DNA from: Parietichytrium sp. I65-24A
Lineage: Eukaryota; Sar; Bigyra; Thraustochytrida; Thraustochytriidae
Direction of reading: 5' to 3'
Assembly (NCBI GenBank): GCA_012862575.1
Contig: BLSF01000014.1
Location: 558,001 to 622,000, forward strand
Length of the DNA: 64,000 bases
This document shows positions 29,696 through 40,122 of the stretch, piece by piece. Position 1 is the stretch's first letter. The number at the start of each line of letters is the position of its first letter. Under the pieces are notes generated by a model. The model searched no databases, was not told the DNA's origin, and worked only from the letters and a program-made list of their open reading frames with translations. The position numbers were made by a program, and so were the translations under genes.

Positions 29696-31525
29696 ATCTC
29701 CTGCCGAGTCTACAAAGCTTTCACACTCTTGTCACCATGCAGGCCTGACGCAATTCTGCTCCCACGCTCCAATGTCGTCCCGTGCACACGACCGAAGGAA
29801 GCCCTCACTCCCCCAATACAATCTCGACCCACCAAACAAACTAGCAAACAAACCAACGCAAAAACACTCGCGATTGCAGTATCAACCCACCACGAGGAGG
29901 AACCGCAGCGCTGTGACCTTCCTTCCTTCGCCCGCTCGATAGTCCCCTCAAAAGTCCGGGTCCCGCAGTGCAAGTGCAGTGCAATGCAAGTGCAGTGCAA
30001 TGCAAGTGCAGTGCAATGCAATACAACGCAACTCCAACTCAGACGCTCTCCGACCTGCCCGCTGCCCAGACTCTACGTGTACGCGCGTACCCCCACACAC
30101 CAACGCAACGGAACGTACGCGTATGCGGAAGAAAGGACGAAAGGAAAGAAACAAAAATAGAAGGGAAGAGGCAGCAGACCGCGACAGACAGAGGCTCCAA
30201 AACTAGAGCCAAAACAGTCCGGAAAACAGAACCACACACAACAGAACAAAAGCTTCCAGACATCACATCGATCGATCTCCCTCTAATAAGCTAGCCTAGG
30301 CTAGCATAGTAGTAGCAAGCATAGCAATCAATCGATCAACTGCAACAGTAGCAGCAGCATCGATGTAAATCCGGTTACAGTACTTACTGACTGCCATGCT
30401 AACATCCCCTGCCGCTACGCGATGCTACGCGCACAACTACTACCCGCGATAGTACTCGAGTCGCAGCAATTAATGCAGACTATCATATACTAGCACGGCG
30501 GGTAGTACGGAGTACACTCATACAGTAGAAGGGCTGTGCGGTCTGTAGCACTGGATAGAGAATATGGTAATGGGATGCGGTAGATGGATGGATAATGGAA
30601 TTTCGATGGAAGGAGGTAAGATAAATAGACAGATAACTTAGATAGATGTGAATGATACATTCATTGAGATAGACATAATTGATAGACTGATGGAAGGAAC
30701 GGAGGAAGTAGATGAGATAGATGACTTTGTGTGAACATCTAAGTGTGAGTGATAGATAGCTGCTCGACGCACCGCAGGTCTTGACCGGATCCGTCGCTCA
30801 AAGCTGTACACCGAGCGCCGAGTGGCGGTACCCTCGGTACCCAGTACACAGTACAGTACCTCACTGCTGACGACTGACTGATGCAGAGAGATGCAGAGAG
30901 TGAGAATAGCTAGCTTTAGAACGAAGAGGTCAGTGGCTCAGTGACCTCCTCCATCCCTCCCTTCTTCTCGAAGTCGCAGGACTCTCAGTGCACCCGTGGG
31001 CACCCGTGAGAATGCATGAATACTGTAGGTAGCGCAAGTGTCAAGTGAAAAGTTGGAATTCGCGGCATTCCTGGCGGCTGAGAACTCCTTCTTGATTGAA
31101 ATCAACTCTGCTACAGTATTCGCATTTGAGGTTGTGGTTGTTCAGCCTGACTTTCCTCGCGGGGGGACTCTCACGATCAGGTCGCTTTCTTGGTCCTATA
31201 ACCGACCATATGTTCGTAATTTGCGTAACGCACAAGCTTGCAAGTGAAGCCACGAAGTGAGAGCGTAAACAAACCCTATCGGAAGGTGGGGTGATTTCGA
31301 GAGGTTTCCAAGTTAAAAAAAAATAAAAGGCCGAGTTAGTCTCCCACTGGTTGGCATGGCACGAAAAAAAGTGGAGCTATTCATTTGCATATTTGCATGA
31401 CGAAGGGAGTTATTACTGCTATCACGTTGATAGAAAGAGAAGAGATGAAATGAAATGAAAAGTGAGCACTAGTGTCGGTGGATTGATCAATCGCCAAGCG
31501 CCAGGAAAAGAGGAGATGGGTCTGT
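29696..31525. other. Spacer between the cupredoxin-fold and SAM-repeat genes
   Basis: It includes the 16-base tandem repeat at 29966-30021 in the presumed promoter of the minus-strand gene, GATC/ATCGATC patches at 30268-30330, AGTAC palindromes at 30830-30862, and GATAGATA-like runs near 30620-30750. No coding sequence found. Confidence 0.5.
29966..30021. repeat. 16-bp tandem repeat, about three copies
   Basis: Units of GTGCAGTGCAATGCAA are tandem three times with partial copies on the flank, 270 bases upstream of the minus-strand ATG at 29695. The repeats have no spacers, so it is not a CRISPR array. Confidence 0.8.
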
Positions 31526-33565
31526 TCACACGCGATACTTGCGAATCGCCGTGATAATCTTCTCCCGATGGCCCAATGTAGAAATTCCGAGTTCCTTAAG
31601 GGTGCTTCGAAAGGAGTCCTCGTTCTGGGCCATGTCGAGCAAAAGCGCCCAATCGACTTGCTCGGATTGAAATTTGCCCAGGTGCTCCTCCAAAGATATT
31701 GACGCGAGAAAAGCTTCGATGCTGTCAACACTTCGCTGCGCCTGGCTGCTGGACGCATTTGAGCCCGCCGAGTGAGCGATGTTCGCCAACGGATGCTCCT
31801 CAAAACTGAACTTGAACCGCAAACTCCACTGTTTGCCCGGAGTTGGGTCGGCGACGGTCAAGTGAGCTACCGTTGTCCTCTTGTAAGGCTCGACAAGGGT
31901 GTGGGACCGCATCTCGTCCTTTTCAGAGGCGTCGCGAAGTAGAAGGTTTTGCGAGTCCGTGAAATCTGCATGAAAGGTAACTCGACTGCTCTTCCGCACC
32001 TCGAGCTTGTATACAATATTTGTCGGTGTGCCCAAAATTTGGTAGGTCGTCAAGAACACGCTCGGCGCGATTTCTTTATTATCCATCATGCAATCCTCCC
32101 CAACTTCCTCTTCTGCTGGAGGGGCGGGAGGAATACTTAGATGGATTGCGGGACCTACGGCCTCTCCCGAGAGCTGCTTGGCGCCTAGTTGTTTCGGGGC
32201 GACACCTGGTGGGGAGCGCTTTGGCTCCTCAGCAATGTGCGATTGGGTTGCAGGTTGTGGGATTATAGCGGGAGGCACTTCAGGGTCTCTCGCAAGATCG
32301 AGGTGAAGGTTTGGCGCGCGACGTGTCGGCCTTGCCAGTTGCGGTTGCTGCGACGGGGTCGTTTTAGCGTGCTTCTCTGCGTCGGTGACATTTAATTTGG
32401 AGATCCGAGACACTAGAGTGGACTCGACATCATCGGAGGTAGACTCCGCAGCGCTGCCTGGCATCGCCCCACCGGTTCGGAAGAGCTCTACTTGGTTGGA
32501 TTGCGAACTCGCAGACGACCCAGAGGTACCGTAGCTGTAAGTGGTCCCTTCAAATGCCGATGATTGGGCCTCCTGAGATGCAGAACCCGAGATGGCCCCA
32601 CGAGAGCCAGTTTCTGATTCAGCATCTCCTCCGCTCAGGAACCCTGGCGGTTTCGGCGAACGTTCTGACCATGTGAACTTGCACTTGAGCTTCCATGGTT
32701 TGGTCATCTTCACCACTGTCACCACACCGACCTCGGCACGGTCCCAAGGATGCACGACTGTGCGTTGTAGCGTCTCCCCGTTCTTTAAAGACATGTTTGT
32801 ACATTCTGAGCAATCCAAGGAAAAATCAATGATGGAATTTTTTGAGCAAGCAAGCTCGTATTTAAAGACGTCCCCATTACCTCCCGTTGACCGCATAGTT
32901 CGAAGAGTGAGACCAGGGGCAAGCTCTCTTCGTTCGGGCTGATCAACCACCGGGCGCCCGGGCGCCTCTTCCGACCAATCGTACTTGCACTTTAGAGACC
33001 ACGGCAGGTGGGCTTTGATCACCTGGAGATAAGCCACCAAAGTAGTGTCGAACGGCTCTGCCACAGTGCGTACCTTGGTGCCTCCCGTGACCAACTCGAG
33101 GTTATCGCTGCCTTCGAAATCTGCCTGGAACACCAGCCTCTTTGCCGATTCAATCCTCACCTCGTACGCGATCGCCGTCACCGCGCGGCCTTTGGCCCAC
33201 ATGTCCGTGGTGCGCAGAGTGACTCCGTCGCACAGCTCCTTCTCAGTGGTCTCCTTCTCCGTCCACGTGTACTTGCAACGCAGCGACCAGGGTTTTTCGC
33301 GGTCCACCACCTGCACCCGGGCCACCTCGCTGAGCTCCGTGCCCGCGGAAACGTCGCATTTGCGCAGAAAACCGCCTTCTTCTAGTTTGAGATTCTCGCT
33401 GTCGGAGATATCAACATGAAAGGCCACGTCCCGCTGAGGGCCCACGGACACCTCGTACGAGAATCCCTCGATGCTCTCCGAGCTGGCATCCAGCAGATCG
33501 TTTGTGCGAAGCGTCACTGCGCGAGAGATCTGCTCCTCGCTCACCAGCTTCTTCCGCGACGCCAT
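31526..33565 (-). CDS. Protein with four beta-domain repeats and a SAM domain
   Basis: A 679-residue protein from the ATG at 33565; the frame is open upstream to 33628 but has no earlier ATG. Three tandem copies of a domain of about 90 residues fill residues 15-310, and a fourth lies after a disordered linker at about 510-600. Each runs as VTLRT..., Y-E-V, a FxxDFxxSxNL strand, A-x-L-x-V and a closing PWSLKCKYxWSE. Copies are alike enough to show internal duplication. I cannot assign the repeat to a family, though the pattern looks like a beta sandwich. The C-terminus (about 612-679) is a SAM domain (SIEAFLASISLEEHLGKF ... LKELGISTLGHREKIITAI), which mediates protein-protein binding or polymers. 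A cytosolic scaffold role is inference. Confidence 0.8.
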   Translation of the reverse strand: MASRKKLVSEEQISRAVTLRTNDLLDASSESIEGFSYEVSVGPQRDVAFHVDISDSENLKLEEGGFLRKCDVSAGTELSEVARVQVVDREKPWSLRCKYTWTEKETTEKELCDGVTLRTTDMWAKGRAVTAIAYEVRIESAKRLVFQADFEGSDNLELVTGGTKVRTVAEPFDTTLVAYLQVIKAHLPWSLKCKYDWSEEAPGRPVVDQPERRELAPGLTLRTMRSTGGNGDVFKYELACSKNSIIDFSLDCSECTNMSLKNGETLQRTVVHPWDRAEVGVVTVVKMTKPWKLKCKFTWSERSPKPPGFLSGGDAESETGSRGAISGSASQEAQSSAFEGTTYSYGTSGSSASSQSNQVELFRTGGAMPGSAAESTSDDVESTLVSRISKLNVTDAEKHAKTTPSQQPQLARPTRRAPNLHLDLARDPEVPPAIIPQPATQSHIAEEPKRSPPGVAPKQLGAKQLSGEAVGPAIHLSIPPAPPAEEEVGEDCMMDNKEIAPSVFLTTYQILGTPTNIVYKLEVRKSSRVTFHADFTDSQNLLLRDASEKDEMRSHTLVEPYKRTTVAHLTVADPTPGKQWSLRFKFSFEEHPLANIAHSAGSNASSSQAQRSVDSIEAFLASISLEEHLGKFQSEQVDWALLLDMAQNEDSFRSTLKELGISTLGHREKIITAIRKYRV

Positions 33566-33967
33566 ATCTCCAAACCCCCGCGTCGAGTGCAGCCAGAGAA
33601 CGCCCACCAAACCAGCCAAGCCAACCACCTGCCTCGGACCACCGGCAATTTACCTGCGGGCCGGAGCAGCACAGCGTGAGACGCACAGACTCAAAGCTTT
33701 GGAGAGAGATGGAGAGAGCACTCTTCCCGACGAGCGCGAGGTTTCCGTGGTACTCAGATATTCTATACTCTGACGCTTTTGATTGACTGTGGGTTGATTG
33801 ATTTCTGAGCAATCTCAATCTCAATCTCAATCTCAATCTCAATCTCAATCTCAATCTCAATAGCAAGCTATCTTTGGCCGGCAATCATTACTGGCACTAC
33901 TGGCACAGTGCATACTTGTACGTTTGGGAATGTTTCGACCATTTATGACTATTTGGACTATTTGGAC

Positions 33968-33998
<31 letters not shown>

Positions 33999-34096
33999 AG
34001 ACTCTCTCAGACTGTTTCTGATGTTTCTGAGGAGGTCGGGGATCTGATCTACTCATGGCAAGAAATGAAGAGTTCCTTCATGAACAGTAGAGCCTG
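33566..34096. other. Promoter spacer with hexamer and (TC)n repeats
   Basis: A 530-base spacer between divergent genes. It holds the (TCTCAA)n hexamer at 33811-33860 and a (TC)n run at 33970-33998. Confidence 0.6.
33811..33860. repeat. (TCTCAA)n hexamer repeat
   Basis: Eight perfect or nearly perfect tandem TCTCAA units lie 240-290 bases upstream of the STAND gene start. Confidence 0.9.
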
Positions 34097-35794
34097 ATGA
34101 AACGTGCGAGAGTGAAATGGACGGAGACCGAAGCGGAGGAGGTCTCGCACGCGCAGCTGGATTTGGTAAACGAAAAGGCGAGTGAGTATGTGGACGGCAC
34201 GCGAGCGTGGCTCTTTGGAGAGGTGGAGGCGTGGGCCACAGATGCCGGCAGTGTGCGCCTACCGCGCGTAGCTGGCCTCGTTGGATACCCGGGCAGTGGC
34301 AAGTCTGTGATAATGTCGAAGCTGCACGGAGACAACGCGCCGTGTTTGACGGCCGTTCATCTCTTTGAAGGCGAGCCCTCGCTCAAAGTGTGCCTCTTGT
34401 CCCTCGCCTTCCAGCTGTCTTCAATGTTTGACACGTTTCGCAGCGCACAACTCACAAAAGACACTGACGAGTTTGACGGGAATCTAGAGCGCATGTTTCG
34501 CCAACTGATTGCCCAACCCTGCACATGCATGCCCAAACCTCGACGGCGGGTTCTGGTGCTCTTGGATGGCGTGGATCAAGTCGACGCAACCGATCGATCT
34601 GGCTTGCTGGAGATTCTTTCAAAAGTCTGGGACCGGGAGACCCCTGACTGGCTTGGGCTTCTCGTCTCCTTTAGCCCAATCCCTTCTTTGCAACGCTCTC
34701 TTGGAAAGACCTGGGTGTTGACCGCCGAAAACACAAGACCTGATGTGGTGCGCTGTTGGGAATCGATTCTTGAGCCTTTCCTTGCCTCCGAGGAAGACGT
34801 CTCGTACGTAAGCAAGGCTCTGGTGGCTGTTGCAGAAGACGATGATATTCAGTTCTGTGCTCATAAAGCTCGGGATCTCATTCGCGATGCGGAGCTTCGA
34901 TCAATTACGCTGGATGACCTCTGGCAGGCCAAAGACTCCGTTCCGCTCTCTCTTCGGGCAGACTTTAGCCGCATATTGAGTCGGTTCCACGAACACACCG
35001 TCGGTGGGGATCATGGAACGTACGAAATTTTGCTTGCGTGTTTTGCAGCCTCTCGGGGCCCGATCGATGCATCCCTTCTTGTACCAATTCTCGGCGAGCT
35101 GGATGTTGATGCCTTTTTGGAATCCGCTGCGTGGATTTTATCCCATTGTTCGGAGAAGGCGACTGTCAAGCTGTGCCACCCACGGGTATGCGCGGCCGCG
35201 CAAAATCGCCGGCTGGCTGGTAGGACGGTGGATGGTATACCGCTCAATGTTCAAGCAAGTCTTGGGCACGAAGCCCTCTCTTCGGCGATGCTCAAGGACA
35301 AATGGTCTCCGACTTCACTTTCCGAGCTGTTTTACCAACTGTGCATGACCCAAAATTGGAATGAGGCAACAGAACTCTTACTGGACTATGAATGGGTCTC
35401 CGCGTGCATCGCAGATCCATCGCGCGCGAAGGATCTTGTGGCGGTTGCTGACAACCTGTACAACCACAAAAGCGGATCAGATATCCGTGCGACGGACGTC
35501 ATTCGCGTCATCGATTTTGGCTTGGAGGACCTTGAAGAGTTTCCTGAACGGCTCGGGTTTCATCTTGTTACGCGAATCAAAGACCTCGACCATCCAATTC
35601 TCCGGTCGTATCGAGAAACATCGCCTCGAGAGGAGTTCAATGAAGGTCTTCAAATTGCCTATCCCGATCTCCCGGTGCGGTCTGCGATACGAAAGATGTG
35701 GAGGATGCCGAATCGCGATGGGCACTTTCACTGTGTCGATACAATCGATGGAGGCGCTTTTGTGCGACACAGCATTCGTAACAATCAATTGTAG
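34097..35794 (+). CDS. STAND-type NTPase, N-terminal part before a TAG
   Basis: A 565-residue reading. Residues 63-70 are the Walker A motif GYPGSGKS and 151-163 a Walker B RVLVLLDGVDQVD, with hydrophobic residues leading into a double acid as in NACHT/NWD NTPases. A helical arm follows (about 290-520). These proteins are signalling switches that close on ADP and oligomerise on ATP; in most the C-terminal repeats sense the ligand. The frame ends at TAG 35792-35794, and the same frame continues after it with a beta-propeller (next entry). Other genes here use TAG as a true stop, so code change is unlikely. The ATG at 34097 is the first in the frame. The NTPase family is sure; the subfamily is not. 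Confidence 0.85.
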   Translation: MKRARVKWTETEAEEVSHAQLDLVNEKASEYVDGTRAWLFGEVEAWATDAGSVRLPRVAGLVGYPGSGKSVIMSKLHGDNAPCLTAVHLFEGEPSLKVCLLSLAFQLSSMFDTFRSAQLTKDTDEFDGNLERMFRQLIAQPCTCMPKPRRRVLVLLDGVDQVDATDRSGLLEILSKVWDRETPDWLGLLVSFSPIPSLQRSLGKTWVLTAENTRPDVVRCWESILEPFLASEEDVSYVSKALVAVAEDDDIQFCAHKARDLIRDAELRSITLDDLWQAKDSVPLSLRADFSRILSRFHEHTVGGDHGTYEILLACFAASRGPIDASLLVPILGELDVDAFLESAAWILSHCSEKATVKLCHPRVCAAAQNRRLAGRTVDGIPLNVQASLGHEALSSAMLKDKWSPTSLSELFYQLCMTQNWNEATELLLDYEWVSACIADPSRAKDLVAVADNLYNHKSGSDIRATDVIRVIDFGLEDLEEFPERLGFHLVTRIKDLDHPILRSYRETSPREEFNEGLQIAYPDLPVRSAIRKMWRMPNRDGHFHCVDTIDGGAFVRHSIRNNQL

Positions 35795-36766
35795 CCGACA
35801 GCCATACCGGCTTCAACATTGGCCAAGACATTGAATGAAGGTGCCTTTATTCCTGGAGCTCTGTCTTGGCGATATTTAGGTGTTCGTATTTTTGAGCACT
35901 TTATTTTCTTAACGGTAAATCCAGCTCCACACCCATCTGGCGATGTGTATAATCTCGAAATTTGGGATGCGCGTTTCAACAAACTTTTTCGAAGAATGGA
36001 GGGTTGTAGCCCAAAGGGCCCCATCCACAGAGATCACTTTGTGCAGGTTGTAAGACGCGAGGTTTATTCCCGTTCTGATGAAGATGAAGATGAAGATGAA
36101 GATGAAGATGAGAAGGACAGAGATTACCATTTTGAAGACACCCCTCTTCTCTGGAACTGGCGCACAAGCACGTTGGTTAAAACACTTCAAGTGCATGTTG
36201 GCGGGGCGGGTGTGAAGGACTTGTCTGACACTGCGATGGCAAGCTGTGTTGGATCGTCACGAGTCTGTGATTTGGAGAGCGGCAAAATTGTGTTTCGAGC
36301 GAACATAAGCGGACGTATTATGAAGTTGGTCGGCGATGACTATCTCATTGTATCGGGGACACGAAGCTGCTCCGAGAAAACCGTACGAATCTACAACTGG
36401 CGGACCAGCATGCTCGTGTGGTCTCGCAAGGGTGTCGTTGAAGCTTTAGACCGTACTTTTGTGTTGCTTTGGCGCATTATCAAACCCACGATGGGTCGAC
36501 GATTGATAGATTGCTGGGATTTGAAAAACCTGTCCTTTGTAGGAAGTTTTGACATGAACCGTAAATACGCAAATGTTGACCATACTCACCACGGAATAGC
36601 TGTTTCACGACCAATCCGCGACCCTGGACCGTGCATTAAAGGGCTTATCTATGACATCTCATTGATGAGAAACAATCAGAGCCAAATGTTCGAAAACCCT
36701 GACAATCATTACAGCCGTATTCGCCCACGAGCGTTGAAGTATGTCGAGGATCGGAATAAAAAATAA
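35795..36766 (+). CDS. Beta-propeller (WD-like) part of the same STAND gene, after the TAG
   Basis: Same reading frame as the STAND NTPase, running straight on from its TAG to a TAA at 36764-36766 (about 323 codons). It contains several degenerate propeller blades: NLEIWDARFNKLFRRMEG, LLWNWRTSTLVKTLQVH, RVCDLESGKIVF, VRIYNWRTSMLVWSRKG, IDCWDLKNLSFVGSF. The first ATG of this stretch is at 35996, inside a blade, so an independent gene start is implausible. A short acidic run coded by (GATGAA)n lies at about 36078-36112. The simplest view is one NTPase-WD gene with a stop between the halves. It could be a pseudogenising mutation, stop read-through, a very short intron or a base error. Confidence 0.7.
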   Translation, partial: PTAIPASTLAKTLNEGAFIPGALSWRYLGVRIFEHFIFLTVNPAPHPSGDVYNLEIWDARFNKLFRRMEGCSPKGPIHRDHFVQVVRREVYSRSDEDEDEDEDEDEKDRDYHFEDTPLLWNWRTSTLVKTLQVHVGGAGVKDLSDTAMASCVGSSRVCDLESGKIVFRANISGRIMKLVGDDYLIVSGTRSCSEKTVRIYNWRTSMLVWSRKGVVEALDRTFVLLWRIIKPTMGRRLIDCWDLKNLSFVGSFDMNRKYANVDHTHHGIAVSRPIRDPGPCIKGLIYDISLMRNNQSQMFENPDNHYSRIRPRALKYVEDRNKK

Positions 36767-37038
36767 AAACTTGAATTTGGGCATTGGTTTTTTAAGTCTC
36801 ACAGATATCATCCCCCAATTCGACAATCTTTCGCCACTTCATATAATCGTTGTCCTTGAGTTCATTCTTAACTTCAACAGACATTTTGTGCGGGTTGGGG
36901 TGCGATCAAGTTCAGACTTGATGCTGAATAGGGCTCAATTTGCTGCATCAAAAGTGATGACAGGTGGAGGGTCGGGCGGAGAAGACAGCGGGAGAGTTTA
37001 ATTAAAATTTTGGAGTGATTGAAGTGGACATAGGTTAT

Positions 37039-39354
37039 TCATTCGTTTTGTAGCAGGAGATCGCGGATGTGAGTCGCCTTGGAGAAATCAAGGAGGTGAA
37101 TCTTGGCGCACCCGAGCATACACTCAGGGAGTTCCGAATCATCCTCCCCCTGAATGAGGAAGCCACCTCTAATCTTTACATCCGTGGCTTTTTCTTTAAA
37201 CTGGTGGAACAGGCTTCTGGCGATGAATCCAAACTTGTGCACCATAACATTTGCTTCGATGCATTCCGGGGCGCGCTGAACCAACGCGCTCTTAAAAAGT
37301 ATAACCGGCTTTCCATTCAAACTCTCCATCTTTGAAGGCAAACCGAGGTCCTCAAAGTTGGCGGCAATCCCAATTCCCTTAAATCTACGGCGAATGTCAT
37401 CATTGGTATGGAATTCTGTGCAAAATTTGTGGAACTACCAAAGGACAATTGAAAAAAAAAAAAAAAACAGGGTTAGCGAAATGTGACCCTGACCTAGAGT
37501 TGGCACCGTCGCCCAAAAACTTACTAATTTGACATCCTCCCGACTGGTTCCTTCTGCTGCCGCCTTCGCAGTCTCTGGCTTGATTGCAAAGTACAGCACG
37601 ACACTGACTCCTGGATCTTCCGGTCCCCATGGTGCAGGAGCTTTAAGAGGGACCTGTACATTAACTATGAAGATACGTGGCAGTCCGCTCCTCTCGATTA
37701 CAGCCAAGTCGTCGCACTCGCGAGGGGGCGGCAACTCAACAAACTTGTGAACACTTTCCAACTTATTATCAGCTTTCAAAAGGTCCATGCCCACCACGTC
37801 GTAGAGCGGCTCGGCGCTTTGAACCTTTTCCTTCCGAATTTTATAGCCCTTATCCCTGATTTTGAAAACATTTCCTGGACAGACTGACCAAGAGCAGTCC
37901 ACGTTCTCGCTTTCTTCAGCGTATGTCATTGTTTTTCCGCCAATCGGGCGGTCGCTCTTTTTTGCGCCAGATTCTGGCTGTGGAGAGTTGGAAGCAGAAG
38001 CGCTCGTGGCCTGGATCTGGGAAGAGTGGGGCAGCAACTCAGGGGCTGACTTTGGAGAACGAGTGCTCGCCGGCGAGTTTGGCTCGTCTACTCCATCGTC
38101 CTCGGGACCAATTGCTCTCCTCAGATAGAAACCAATTCGATCGCAGTTTTCTTGGAGCTTCTTCACGGACCTGTTGTAGCGGAATAATGATGAGTCGTAC
38201 TCCTCGGCAAGCTTTTCGTAGTAGACCACGAACGAGAGCACTGCAAAATTCACGACCATCCAAGTTGTAAATTCGTTGAGAGCTGGTCCCATATAGCATA
38301 CCGCGTTCAGGCAAATGAGCCCCGCAAACGCAATCAGCGGGTCGACGTGTGCCGGCCGACCGCCGTCCGTGTGCACGACGTTAGAGGACGCCTTGAGAAG
38401 CGGATATACGTCCTTTTCGATAGTGGCGCGCAGCGCCAAATGCGCAGCTAGCTCTGCCTGACGCTCTACTGCGCTGTCGATGGAGGTACTGCCTGCAAGC
38501 TCTTTATATGCTGCATGTGGAACGTAGCCCTCAAGAAGCTTCCCTCCGCCATACCGGATGCGATCGTTCGCCTGCTTGTGGATTTCGCGAGCCTTCCGAA
38601 GCAAGTCGCACCACTTGCGCGCGACATCCGAAGTGAGAGCGCGCAGCACGATGCTTGTGTTGCTCGATTGCGTCAACCCCCGCTTCTTTATATCATCGCA
38701 CTCTAGGTGGATCAGATGACCCTCTACAGTGTCGGAGGTGCGAACGTTCTGAATATCGGCGAGGCGAATCTGGCCCCTTTCATCCCCAAGGAGACTATTC
38801 GTCTCCCCCTTGCCGCCACGCTTCGGCAACAGGTAGTAGTACAACGTCGAAGAAGTCAACACGAAAAATCTCTTTCCCCAACCGGCCTTCCAGCTTCCAT
38901 CGCGTTTCTTCTCGAGCCGTCCAGCTGCCAGGATCCAAGCTCGCGGGTCGCAGTCGTACGTGTATTCTGAGTCGCCCAGATCTTCAGAGCTGTACGGCAC
39001 CATCCTCGGCGACCCAGGCCGCGAGGACAGTTGACTCATCTCCGAGCCCTGTCGCGTCAACCTTTCTTCGAAAAACCTGTCACGCAGCGAACCATCGTTG
39101 TTCTCGTCACTGGAAACGCTCGCGGCGGAAACGGTCTTCCTTCCGAGCCTTCGAATTGGCGGGCTGGAAGGAGAAAGAGCGTCTTCATTCTCGAAGCTGG
39201 AAGACCTCGTGGATGCCATTGCGGTGGCTGCTGATCCGCTCGACTGCATCCGAGACAGCAATTTTGCTTCAACAACCTCTTCCATCATGCGCTTCAAATC
39301 ATTCAGTGGCACATTCACGCTCGCCACATTGCTCTCGGAATCCTTCTCCGCCAT
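37039..39354 (-). CDS. PH-DUF1336 membrane protein (EDR2-like), two exons
   Basis: Exon 1 is 39354-37525 and exon 2 is 37434-37039, with a 90-nt phase-0 intron, donor TTA|GTAAGT and acceptor GGTAG|TTC after a T-rich tract. The product is 741 residues. A PH domain at about 137-260 (RLEKKRDGSWKAGWGKRFFVL) should bind phosphoinositides. Hydrophobic helices follow at about 345-395 (PLIAFAGLICLNAVCYM, TTWMVVNFAVLSFVVYY). The C-terminal half is DUF1336, spread over the splice site: SCSVCPGN-type start, FIVNVQVPLKAP, exon 2 FHTNDDIRRRFKG and GFLIQGEDDSELPECMLG. Plant EDR2 has PH, START and DUF1336; here the START position is taken by a membrane segment. Likely a lipid-sensing or lipid-transfer protein at endomembranes. 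Confidence 0.85.
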
Positions 39355-39387
39355 CACCTGAGCTCACGACGTCAGCCCCTGTTTGCT

Positions 39388-39632
39388 CTTTTGTTTTTGT
39401 TTTTGATTTTGCTTTTAATCAATAAGCTCGCGCAAAGTTGTTCAACCTTACAACTTTGTTTTCTGCACTATACATACACAAATATATATATATATATATG
39501 TGTATGCGCACTTTTGTTTTTGTTTTTGGTTTTAATCAATCAGCTCGCGCAAAGTTGTTCAACCTTACAACTTCGTTTTCCGCACTATACATACACAAAT
39601 ATATATTCATATATATATATATGTATGCGCAA
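39388..39632. repeat. 123-bp imperfect tandem duplication with (TA)n tails
   Basis: Units 39388-39510 and 39511-39632 each start CTTTTGTTTTTGTTTTTG, contain CTCGCGCAAAGTTGTTCAAC and end with a TA-rich microsatellite and TGTATGCGCA. They differ at a few positions, so the duplication is not brand new. Confidence 0.9.
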
Positions 39633-40094
39633 AGCTCCAGCGTTCAGCCTCTCCTGACAATCAGACAATTCTCCGCCCGTCCCAACCTCTTCCCAGCGAA
39701 GTGTCCTCGGCGAGTACCCCTGGCTAACGCAGCTACCAATCTAAGCTAATTACTCCTTTTAAAATGCTCCTGTTGTGAGAGAACAAGCACAAGAACGAGC
39801 GCCGCACTCTTGCTTTTTCCCGTGGGCGGAAGGGTAGAACCCGGCGCCCCGCAAGAAACGTACGCGCCTGCTGCGGGACGTGAGAGGGGACAGGGATCGT
39901 TCTTTTTGTTCTGTACGATATCAGTACTGTGGGTGTGCGAGGACGGTGCCGTGAAAGGTGCTCGGCTGTTACTGGGAAGGATCTTGGGAGAGTATCATGA
40001 AATTCAAGGCTCGACCCACCGGAGTATTGACTTTCGGGAGTCGAATGATTACGGAATTACATGGAATTACGGAACATGTTTTGGTCGCTGACTG

Positions 40095-40122
40095 ATACCG
40101 GTACCGGTACCGGTACCGGTAC
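40095..40122. repeat. (GGTACC)n palindromic repeat
   Basis: Four and a half GGTACC units; every unit is a KpnI-type palindrome, so the strand could fold into a hairpin. Confidence 0.85.

Noticed and set aside
29966-30021. CRISPR array
   Set aside because: The repeats are tandem without unique spacers and the genome is eukaryotic.
34097-36766. Reassigned TAG codon in this organism
   Set aside because: TAG ends at least one other gene here (the SERCA paralogue at 31-33), and the frames around that site do not continue as protein.
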